Position numbers and translations under genes: made by a program
Part shown: positions 13,201 to 25,200 of the stretch, in pieces
Layout: every line of letters starts with the position of its first letter
How positions within the stretch are numbered: the first letter of the stretch is position 1
The notes under the pieces: generated by a model
Told to the model about the DNA's origin: nothing
Databases searched by the model: none
Seen by the model: the letters and a program-made list of their open reading frames with translations, nothing else
Assembly: GCA_020152595.1 (NCBI GenBank)
Contig: JAIGNY010001829.1
Span: 427,501 to 491,500, forward strand
DNA from: Chiridota heheva
Lineage: Eukaryota > Echinodermata > Holothuroidea > Apodida > Chiridotidae
Direction: 5' to 3'
Length of the DNA stretch: 64,000 nt

Positions 13201-16200
13201 TCGGCTTCCCTTTCCATCTTCGGCTTCCCTTTCCATCTTTAGCTTCTCTTTCCATATTCGGCTTCTCTTTCCATCTTCGGCTTCTCTTTCCATATTCGGC
13301 TTCTCTTTCCATCTTCGGTTTCCCTTTCCATCTTCGGCTTCCCTTTCCATCTTCGGCTTCCCTTTCCATCTTCGGCTTCTCTTTCCATATTCGGCTTCTC
13401 TTTCCATCTTCGGCTTCCCATTCCATCTTCGGCTTCCCTCTCCATCATCAGCTTCCCTTTCCATCTTCGGCTTCCCTTTCCATCTTTAGCTTCTCTTTCC
13501 ATATTCGGCTTCTCTTTCCATCTTCGGCTTCCCATTCCATCTTCGGCTTCCCTTTCCATCATCAGCTTCCCTTTCCATCATCAGCTTCCCTTTCCATCTT
13601 CAGCTTCCCTATCCATCTTTAGCTTTCCTTCCCATCTTCAGGTTTCCTTTTCTTTGTCCACTTATTCTTTCTATTTTCTTCATCCTCTTCTCTCCCTCTT
13701 TTTCTTTCTGGAGACCTGAAAAAATCTGGGATAATTGGTGCCACTGTCTGTTTCCCCCTCCCCACCCCCTTCTTTTTTGATCTTGACTTGTCAATTATCA
13801 TCACTCTCCAACCTTACAGCTTTGCATCAATGTGCAGTCAACTGTTATGGCAGACACTTAAATTTCTCATCTTAACGAGGGTGCCACAAGAAGATATCAA
13901 AACAAAATGAAAGTTGAGGGAATTTTATCACAAGAAAGAAAGAAAAATAAAGAAAATAATAATTAGAAAATGACACACTTAAAATAGCATGCATCAAGAT
14001 TGGTTGGCAGATGCACCAATGTATTTTACTTGGTATAAAAATTACGAAACATTCTCAAGTTTTTGTGAGTATACTTTCTTCCAAAACATGGCCTTTCAAA
14101 ACATGGCCTTCCAAAACATAGCTCTTTTGTTATGATTTTTGTTTCTCAAACAAGTCCTTCAACCCTAAAAGTCTCATGGTGGGCTTCTAACTAAATTAAA
14201 TCTAACTACATATTCTAAAGATGGACAATTTGGATTGATTTTGTCATCACAAGCCTTCATATTTGGAAGGATATATGTGCGTAACTTAACCCCAGAGTAT
14301 GCAAATTAGCTCAATAAATATACAAGACCAATGATTAAAACTGCTTATTTTCGTGCTGAACTGCTCTTTTGACACGACTTGTCCACAGATTTTAAACATT
14401 TGCTTCTTTCAAATAAAGGTAAAGATATTTACCCGGGATAGCACTCCATATAGCTGTCTTCAATGTACTTGGCTCCTTTACCAGATCTACCTCGTTGACG
14501 ACCTTCTCCCTTCAGAGCAATTCTGCAAATATCAAAGAAAGAAACATAAAACGATAATAAGCTGTAGTCTCCACAGCAGCAACTAACTTTTTTTGGCACG
14601 TGTTCCATGTATGTAATCAGCAAGTGTTCCATGTATGTAATCAGCAAGTGGTCCATGTATGTAATCAGCAAGTGTTCCATGTATGTAATAAGTAAGTGTT
14701 CCATGTATGTAATCAGCAAGTGTTCCATGTATGTAATCAGCAAGTGTTCCATGTATGTAATCAGCAAGTGTTCCATGTATGTAATCAGCAAGTGTTCCAT
14801 GTATGAAATAAGTAAGTGTTCGATGTATGTAATCAGCAAGTGTTCCATGTATGTAATCAGCAAGTGTTCCATGTATGAAATAAGTAAGTGTTTCATGTAT
14901 GTAATCAGCAAGTGTTCCATGTATGTAATCAGCAAGTGTTCCATGTATGTAATCAGCAAGTGTTCCATGTATGTAATCAGCAAGTGTTCCATGTATGTAA
15001 TCAGCAAGTGTTCCATGTATGTAATCAGCAAGTGTTCCATGTATGTAATCAGCAAGTGTTCCATGTATGTAATCAACAAGTGTTACATGTATGTAATCAG
15101 CAAGTGTTCCATGTTTTTAATCAGCAAGTCTTCCATGTATTTAATCGTTTAGATTCATGAAATGGGGCATTTTTCACATTTAAACCGTTTTCCAACCATT
15201 TCAAACTAAAATGGTAACATTCTAGTCACGAATATAGAATGTGAACAGAGGTTTGCTTACATGTTAAAGGATTAATTCAGTGGTAAGTCCTGTCTATATC
15301 TTATGAAAGCAGGCAGAAAAACAACAAAGACCAGTAATGAAACTACGTTTTAAAGTTTGTTATGTAACGACTGGTGTAGAGAGTCTACTGTAAAAAAGTG
15401 ACATCACATCTTCACTTTCTCAACAATTGTTAATGCATTTTATTGAAAATAAAACTTTTTATGTAAATAATATTTGCAGTTTTTATTTATCTAACAGCTA
15501 ATAAGAATAAGTTATCAGATCCTGGTTTAATGCTCTTCTCACATATCCAGTTGTTGTAAGTCACAAAATATTTCAAGATAATACATACAAACTAACACAG
15601 AATGTAAGGATGTCTAGTGCTAATCAGCTCTCTTTTTTCTGTCGTGCTAATCAGCTGTCTGTTCTTTCTATGTCTAGTGCTAATCAGCTTTCTGTTTTTT
15701 TCTGTCTAGTGCTAATCAGCTGTCTGTTTTTTCTATGTCTAGTGCTAATCAGCTTTCTGTTTTTTTCTGTCTAGTGCTAATCAGCTGTCTGTTTTTTTCT
15801 GTCTAGTGCTAATCAGCTGTCTGTTTTTTTCTGTCTAGTGCTAATCAGCTGTCTGTTTTTTCTATGTCTAGTGCTAATCAGCTGTCTGTTTTTTCTGTCT
15901 AGTTCTAATCAGCTTTCTGTTTTTCTATGTCTAGTGCTAATCAGCTTTCTGTTTTTTCTTCATACATCTAATAGAACTTAAATTCAAATATCTTTTACAA
16001 GATTTTTGAACACTTTCTTCACCATTTTGTTGCACTTTATGCCCTCAATCATATTAGATGGACATACTTTACCACAGAGGTTTGGCTCACTTAGCTATTT
16101 AAACACACATTCATTCTGGATGAATACAAGGACTGGTTAAGCAAAACTGTGGGATTCAATATCTTATGAAAATTTTTGAAAATTACAAGAGAAAAAAAAA

Positions 16201-19200
16201 AACATTCTTAGATAAGTAAAGTACTTACCCTTTTTGCTCCTTTTTCTCTGATGTGAATATTAGGTTAAGGTAAAGATGGTATGAAACTTCTCTAAGTTAT
16301 GAAAATGCACATCAAAATAGTGATTTATGTACTACCCCACCCGACCCCAAAACAGATGGACAGTGGTGTACTGGCCCTCCCTCTGATCCATTTGAAAATG
16401 TGGACTGGTTTGTACAGGTCTGTGTTACTCTTACAATACACCACTGTTGTTGCTTGAGTATCCAATGCAACGACAAAAGGTTTTAATGTAATCTAAAGAC
16501 GATTCTGTTCAGAATTCTCTTCTGGACACTGCTTCAAAAGAGACGATGAGCTGGTTTCCCAGTTATTACTCTGGACACCAACCCACGGGCGAAGAGGAAG
16601 AGAAACACGAACTAAAGACTTCATTGATATTCTAAACGATGACACAGGGCTTGAAGTTAAAGGATTAGTTCAGTGGTCAAGCATGTTCATCTTATTTGAA
16701 AGAGGACTTCAAAACAAACAAGATGGTGAAGAAAGCATTCAAACATCTTACTCCGTTAAGGAGATATTCAAGTTTAAAGTTTGATACCATTTCTGTAGAA
16801 ACAACTGAAATCAGACTAGTTGTGACGTCATAGCTTTGGATTCCTCAGTCTTTATGTATTTTAAAGAAACTGTATTTAAATTTTTCACTATTTAAATTAT
16901 TTGTCTTCAAACTTTCTTCAGGTGGTATAATATAAATACCCTTCATAGATTTAGTTTTGTTTCTTTTTTGACATATCCCATGGTTTATAAGCCAGGACAA
17001 AATATGATTGAATACATAAGACTTTGAGAAACATGGGGCTATGACATGACTACTAATCTGATTTCAGTCGTTTATATACAAATGATACCAAACTTTAAAC
17101 TTAAATATATCCTTAAAGGAATAAGATTTGGAAATGCTTTCTTCACTATTTTGTTTCTTTTGACTTCCTCTTTTACATAGGATGAACTTGCTTAACCACT
17201 AAACTAATCCTTTAAACACAAAATGACCCTTAACCATTTAAGATATTAAAAAGAGGATGGTAAAATAATAGTTCAGTTTTCTGTCAATGCGGTATAGGGT
17301 TAAACAACTTTACCATGCTAAGATAGACTTGCATGACCCCTGAACTAAACCTTTAATGATCTGATGACAGCTATGCGGAATAGAGACTACTGGAGGTCCA
17401 TCGTATTATGATCAACCAAAAGGAATCGGCAAAAGTAAAGTAAGTAAGTGTTCGGAATTTACAGCTTTTTCTGGTGCATATACAATCTCTACCTGCCCAT
17501 ATACCTTTGTATTTTGAAAGGATTATTCCCATGGTTTTTAATTTTTTTCATGTATGATAGAGAAAAAGTTTAGAAACAAAGTGGTGAACAAACTATGTTA
17601 AAATCTTATTCCATTTTGAAGTTATGTAATTGTAAAGTATTTTTGAATTTGGAAAAAAGTGACTGATTGGCAACATCTGTGATGTCAGAGAGACAATTTC
17701 AACAAAACGTCTTGTGTAGTTCTTTAAAAATGATTTGGATTTTTTTCTCGTTGTAAATGTGATGTACACTAAGAAAAAACAAAATGTTTTCTTGTAAATT
17801 ATATATTCCACCTGGCTCAATAATGAACCAAAAATGCTATTCGATAATGTAAAGAAAGTGAGATTCAATTTATAAGAAATACATAAGAACTGTGCTGGAT
17901 TTGCCTTGATGATATCACCAAGCTGAAGGACATATACTGTACGAGGTGTTTTTAAGAACATTTTCCTTCTCTTTAAAATGTTATAACTTCTAAACAGAAT
18001 AAGATATTAACATAAGTTTTTTCACCACTTTGTTTCTATAAATTTTTTCTATCATATATGAAAGAATGAAAATCCATGGGAATACTTCTTTAATTGTTAT
18101 AAGTTCTAAACGGAATAAGATATTAATATACTTTTTCACCACTTTGTTTCTATAAACTTTTTTTATCATATATGAAAAAATGAAAATCCATGAAAATATT
18201 CCTTTAAACTGAATTCTAACATCGTTTGGTTCGACAGTAATAATAATTCCAATATAAAAAAAATGAAGATGTAAACAGTAAAAGGATATTTCAAGTCAGC
18301 GGTGGTCCAGGTGCCTGCAAACCTTTCCTCCTGTAGTGGTACCTGTAGAGCAGACAAAGTAAACATTAATAGCTCACACTTTACTAATCAAACCATGTGC
18401 TGCTATAACAATCAGAATTATTACTCAAAAAAGACAAAAACAGAAATTGAGTAAGTTGAACAACCACAACCGTCAAGCTGCACCGATCGATCGATCCATT
18501 GATTGAACGTTTCTGATACTTGTCACAACGTCAACAGCGAAGGTTGAATTGTGCCAGGTGGGGTAAATCATATCAGAACAAGTCAATAAGAACAAATGGT
18601 TTCTTTTAAGGAAGGTATCCTAAGAGGTGCTGAAGTACAGCAGGATGGGGAGAGAGAGAGGGTGGTGGATGATTATTAAGCTGCAAATGAAATAAGATTT
18701 CAATTTTTTTTACATTCATTTCCTTAAACTAAGATATATAACGGACCATCAGGTAGTGCTAAATGCATCATCAGTTGCAAAGGAAAAACAATGTCTAAAT
18801 ATGAAATTAGTTGACCCCCTCTCCCTTTCTTCTTCCACCCCAGTATCCAAACATAAAAATCATCCTATCTACTATAAATATATTGATTATACACAATATA
18901 CCTTTTCAAATCTGAATCGGCAATTTCCGGATAAACTAATTTAAATAATGTCACATGGCCGAGAATCACGTGTCCATAATGGACCAATCGTATACTGGAG
19001 GAATCTTATTGACCAATAAAATACTGGAAGAATCTTGGCCATCTGCACAATTCATGCACATATGAGACCAAGCGTATGAAAAAATGTTTTCATACGTATC
19101 ATAAGTGTGCTATACATGAAGGAAATATGTGCGTATTGCTGCTTACATTCATTTCCTCAAACCTGCTGCACCTGATTGTTTGGGAAACAAAGGAAAAGTC

Positions 19201-22200
19201 CCCCCAGCATTTGATTGGTCAAAGTACTGAAGAAATCATGTTCGGTTAAACTCGGTTTCAAAAGGTCAATAGAAATCATCATACTGTGATAAAGCCTATT
19301 ACAGAAACATTACAACTTACTTACAAAAATCCAGAAAAGCTCAAAGCAGAACAGCTCGAAGCAGAACAGCTCGAAGCAGAACAGCTCGAAGCAGAACAGC
19401 TCGAAGCAGAACAGCTCGAAGCAGAACAGCTCGAAGCAGAACAGCTCGAAGCAGAACAGCTCGAAGCAGAACAGCTCGAAGCAGAACAGCTCTAAGCAGA
19501 CTAGAACGGTAAATACCGTCATGGTTCGCATGCCCATGCAAATTGACACCTATATCATATGATCCGGCCAATTATAAAAATGGCATCTCACACTTAAGTC
19601 CCACATGGCATCCTATGTCCCACATGGCATCCCACCCCATGTCCCACATGGCATCCCACCCCATGTCCCACATGGCATCCCACCCCATGTCCCACATGGC
19701 ATCCTACCCCATGTCCCACACGACATCCCATCCCATGTCCCACATGGCATTACACCATATCTCCCACATGGCATCCCACCCCATGTCCCACATGGCATTC
19801 CACCATATCTCCCACAAGGCATTACACCACACAGGGTCTCAGATGGCATATTCCACCATATGTCCCACATGGCATTCCACCATGTCCCACATGGCATCCC
19901 ATGCTATGACCCACATCGATCCCATCCTACATGTGTGTCCCATATTAATCCAACCATATGTACCACATGACATCCCTCCCTATGTCCCACATGGCATCCC
20001 TCCCTGTGTCCTGCATCAGTGGCTTCCCACCTGATGTCCCACATGGCATCCCACCATATGTTCCACATGGTATCCCTCCCAATGTCCCAAAGACATCCTA
20101 CTATATGTACCACATGGCATCACATCCCATGTTCCCATGGCCTTCCACCTTATGTTCCACATAGCCTCCTACCCTATGTCACACATGGCATCCTACCTTA
20201 TGTCACACATGGCATCCTACCTTATGTCACACATGGCATCACAACCTATGTCACACTCTGTGTTACTCGTGGCATCCCATCATGTCCCACATGGCATTCT
20301 ACCCTGTTCCACATGGCATCCCACCCCATGTCCCACATGGCATCCCACCCTATGTCCCACATGGCATGCCATAGGCTCCATAAGAAGTCTCATCCTAGCT
20401 ATCACAGTCACTAATTGAGCATACTATGTATGAAAGTGTCAGTTCATATAATAACTTATATGCAAATGACTTGTTGAAATAGGGTGGGACGCCATGTCCC
20501 ACATGACATCCCATGTCCAACATGACATTCCATCCCATGGCAATCCACCCTATGTCCTGCATGGCATTCCACCACATATCCTATGTGGCATTCCACCCTG
20601 TTCCACATGGCATCCCACCCCATGTCCCATATGGTATCCCACCCCATGTCCCACATGGCATCCAACATGTCATCCCACCCTATGTCTCACATGATGTCCC
20701 ATAAGCTCCATAAGAAGTCTCATCCTAGCTATCACAGTCCCTGATTGAGCATACTATGTATTAAAGTGTCAGTTCATATAATAACTTATATGCAAATGAG
20801 TTGTTGAATAAGAGAAAAAGGTGGAGTCAAATAATTATGCCTGATATAGCCCCTGGTGTATACAACATGGTAAATATTATATCATATGTCCCTCATGGTT
20901 CCCATCCATGTCCCACATGGCATCCCTCCCTATGTTTATATGCAATCATATCCTGTCACACTCCCTGACCAAGCATGCTAAATAAAAAAGTCTGGTCAGG
21001 TCATATACTGTAGTAACTTTATGCAAATGAGCACAATAATAAAGGTGGAGTTTAAAAAATCATGCCTGATGTAACTGTTTGGTGTCCAAATATTTTGAAG
21101 AATTTTAAGGATTTCAAATCTCAAATGCTACAAGAGAGACTTGAGGATCTTTAAAGAATATTGGAAAATTATATTATTTTACAGTTATCTTCTAAGAAAA
21201 TATCAAATGTATTGTAGACTTTTCAAGGAACTAGTCTTTAATCCTATCTTAAGTACCTCTAAAAAACTTTAACATTTTATAAGGAAATTCTGAGGAATTC
21301 TCAAAAAACTTTAACATTTCTGAGGAAATCTCAGGACAAATCTGTGGACGACCGGACGGACGTAATCGCCATTACATAGGTGCGCATAAATGCTTCGCAT
21401 GCGAACCAAAAAGCTCAAAGTATTGAAACAGTTTCTAGTGCTTTAGCTTTTCATCAACACAATGACATTCGAGTCCTCATTTAAGTTTTAATATACAAGA
21501 ATCACACTCTATACCTTTCCATATCTTTCATTGATATTCTTTACAAAATCACTGGCAGATGAAGATGGACCTTGGTGTTCGGTCAATTCCTGAAACGGTA
21601 AAAGGACATGAATTCAATGAAGACAAAGTGGAAAACCTTTTTAATTTTCTTTTAATGGTATATATTAATCTGTGCATCATATCAAGTACACCCACTGACT
21701 GGTGAACTAATTTGGCAGGTAATGTGCCATACTGTTTTCCGTATACCCACTTTAGAACTGTACAATGAATGACTTCATTGGTACTTCATACTAGCTCTCG
21801 ACGGTGAACTAATTGGCAGGTAATGTGCCATACTGTTTTCCGTATACCCACTTTAGAACTGTACAATGAATGACTTCATTGGTACTTCATACTAACTCTC
21901 GACGGTGAACTAATTGGCAGGTAATGTGCCATACTGTTTTCCGTATACCCACTTTAGAACTGTACAATGACTTCATTGGTACTTCATACTAGCTCTCCAT
22001 CGAAAAGTAGAGGTATCTTTGTGGCTTAGTTAATATTGAATTTTGAAAAACACAGATCAAAGTTTTGATATTTGTGTCGCTGCAAAATTGCACAAGTATT
22101 ATAAGAAATAATGATAGTTGATTTGAACATTCGTATCAAAGGTTTCCAGTGTCATCACATGCACGAAAAGTGTGTTCGAATATTCTTGATACTCGATAAA

Positions 22201-25200
22201 AAAAATATGCTATGACGTTTCGGTCCCCACCTCCTTTAAATACTGTATACCCAATGTTATGAATCATTTTAAGTATGGATTAGCCAATAAGTCAGACGAA
22301 GGTATTGCTGAAGAAGGCAATGCTGGACAAGTGTGAAGCCAAAAAACAAATTTTGTATTGTTAAGCATTTTCAAGTTATGGGTCAGATTTTGTTTTCGAG
22401 AAAATTGTTCAGGGGGACATAAACATATTTGTCCAGTGCTTCCAACTAAAATCTTGGGGAGAAATGGCCTACTGTCCTACCATGATTACTGTGTAGCACA
22501 ACCTTGAGGCTCCATGTGAACCCATTTTTAAAAGGTCACATGGTCATGTTCAACCTACCTCTTCCTCTCCTTTCGGTTTCTCAAAATAGCTTCTGGGCTT
22601 CCTTTCATGGTCTCTGTCTCTATCATGATCCGATTCTGATCCCGATCTCGATTCTGATCTCGATTCTGATCTCGATTCTGATCCCAATCTCGATTCTGAT
22701 CCCGATCTCGATTCTGATCCCGGTCCCTATTCCTGTCTCGTTCTCGGTCTCTTCCATGACCCCTCTCCCTGTCTCGATCTCGTCCCCTGTCAGTATCCCT
22801 GTCTCTTTCTCTGTTTTTATCTCTACTTGACTTGCTTTTAGATTGAGTTGGCACGTAATTTCCAACTTCAGCAAAAATGCTGCAAGAAACAAAAGCATGC
22901 ATGTATTGTATGTGTTACAACTTGTTAGTTCAAACTAAAGTTTGTCCAGGTGGACACTCCCCATCCCCTAAAGTGCATTCCTAGAGGAAAGGGTTCAGTA
23001 CAAAACATTTTCCTGCAGACAAACACATTGTTAATGCACTGATGGATCTAAGATTTTCTTTTAGAGACACAATTTTACCTCCTACATTTTATGATGTACT
23101 ATACACATATGAGCTATCACTAAAGAGGAATTTCATCACATGACTCTAATAACTCAACTGGACTCCATTTTGCAGGGAAGGGCATTGTTGCGGTTCAGGC
23201 GTCTTCACACAGCTCAATCACATCACACGTACAACAAACATACTGCATGCTAACCTACCTTCTAGTTCAGCGAATTTTACTGATTGCAGTTTTTTTGTTC
23301 GCTTCAAATTACTTCATATTTCTTTTAAGTTTGATATATTCACCAGGAATACAAAGAAAAACTTTTACGTGAACGCCATCTGATTGTTTGTTATACTCAA
23401 ATAAAGCCTGCACACCTGATATAAAGTGCTTGCTGCAAATCCTAGTGTGAACCACAGGTTGACAGCAGAAGCCCACTTCGAACTTCAATCAGAATCAGAT
23501 GGAAATCAAGAAAACATCTTTTTATTCCCCCGCACACATCTACTAGTGCAACCAACGGCACAGCAAAACTCTGGCATAATTTATCTTACAAAAATAATTT
23601 TATATAACTACATGCAAACGCATGTGAATCTAATTAAGTGTACAGCAAATGACAGTGTTCCTGCCCTACAAAATGGTGATGTAAACAAAGTCATGTGACC
23701 TCATGAAGTCAGCTGAAACACCCTTATATGGCACTGGATATAATTTCTAGGGTGGTGGTAATAGGATTATATGTTAGCAAATCATCTCAACCTTCTACAT
23801 TATGATGCCCTTCTTTTTATACTTTACTTTTTATATATATCTATTATTTTCATTTATTTTTAATGAGGAAGACACTTGCACATGTGCCTGCCCCTTAAAT
23901 CTGCCAATGTGTCTGCTGCAGGATAGTAGTATACATAAACCTCTGATCACGAGGCAGACGGATAAACCGCATATCCTGAGGTTTCTCTAGCAGGGTTACG
24001 TACTACCCCTACAGCAGGCAGATGAACCACATCCCATCCGTCGCAGGACAAGCGTAAATGCATAGTCTAGGAAGATGGTTTGCTTTGTTGATGTTTAATG
24101 GCAAACAAACCAAACCATCTCCTGGACTATTCATTTACACTTGTCCTGCGACAGATTGAATGTGGTTCGTCCAAGAAGAAAGAGTAAAGTAGTACAAATC
24201 AGTGTCATAACCAGGTATATATTCCGGGGCCAACTGAAAATTTACGAGGACTAAATTCTTATATCACCACCTTAGCCAAGCGGAAACTACTTTACAACAG
24301 AGATTGATCAAGAGGGTTTACTAAGCTCTCTCTTTAATCCTCTTGTGATTTGGGGGACTTTAATTCAATTCAGAAGCCCCCTGGACCCCCTTCCTCTTGT
24401 GATTTGGGGGTCTGTAATTCAATTCAGAAGCCCCCTGGACTCCCTTTCTCTTTTGATTTGGGGGTCTGTAATTCAATTCAGGAGCCCCCTGGACACCCTT
24501 CCTCTTGTGATTTGGAGGTCTGTAATTCAATTCAGAAGCCCCCTGGACTCCCTTTCTCTTTTGATTTGGGGGTCTGTAATTCAATTCAGGAATCCCCTGA
24601 CCCCTTCCTCTTGTGATTTGGGGTCTGTAATTCAATTCAGGAGCCCCTGGATCCCCTTCCTCTTGTAATTTGGGGTCTGTAGTTCAATTCAGGAGCCGCT
24701 TGAACTCCCTTCCTCTTGTGATTTGGGGTCTGTAATTCAATTCAGGAGCCCCTGGACACCCTTCCTCTTGTGATTTGGGGTCTGTAATTCAATTCAGAAG
24801 CCCCTGGACTCCCTTTCTCTTTTGATTTGGGGTCTGTAATTCAATTCAGGAATCCCTGACCCCCTTCCTCTTGTGATTTGGGGTCTGTAATTCAATTCAG
24901 GAGCCCCCTGGATCCCCTTCCTCTTGTAATTTGGGGTCTGTAGTTCAATTCAGGAGCCGCTTGAACTCCCTTCCTCTTGTGATTTGGGGTCTGTAATTCA
25001 ATTCAGGAGCCGCCTGAACTCCCTTCCTCTTATGATTTGGGGTCTGTAATTCAATTCAGGAGCCCCTGACACCCTTTCTTTTGTGATTTGGGGTCTGTAA
25101 TTCAATTCAGAAGCCCCTGGACTCCCTTTCTCTTTTTGATTTGGGGTCTGTAATTCAATTCAGGAATCCCCTGGACCCCCTTCCTCTTGTAATTTGGGGT

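Larger units (their letters stand above)
16253..18289 (-). other. probable U12-type AT-AC intron of IK
   Basis: The 5' splice site on the minus strand is ATATCCTTT (18,289-18,281), a perfect U12 AT-AC donor. The 3' end is TTCAC (AC at 16,254-16,253), preceded by TACCTTAAC (16,272-16,264), which matches the U12 branch consensus TTCCTTRAY at 8 of 9 positions. The branch A lies 12 nt from the intron end. Only the AC end keeps the frame: the nearby AG would lead to a stop in exon 16. The intron holds two foldback MITEs. Confidence 0.85.

Noticed and set aside
12419-13622. 356- and 364-codon frames in the 19-bp array
   Set aside because: Low-complexity translation of a minisatellite, open in five or six overlapping frames on both strands, with no similarity to any family I know.
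14429-15152. Frames of 181 and 216 codons in the 24-bp array
   Set aside because: The minus frame contains real IK exon 16 at its end, but the repeated part is upstream intron sequence ahead of a good acceptor. The plus frame is pure repeat.
16205-16243. GT-AG version of the intron before the microexon (acceptor acatcag)
   Set aside because: Using that AG changes the phase and gives a stop in exon 16; only the AC end keeps the frame.
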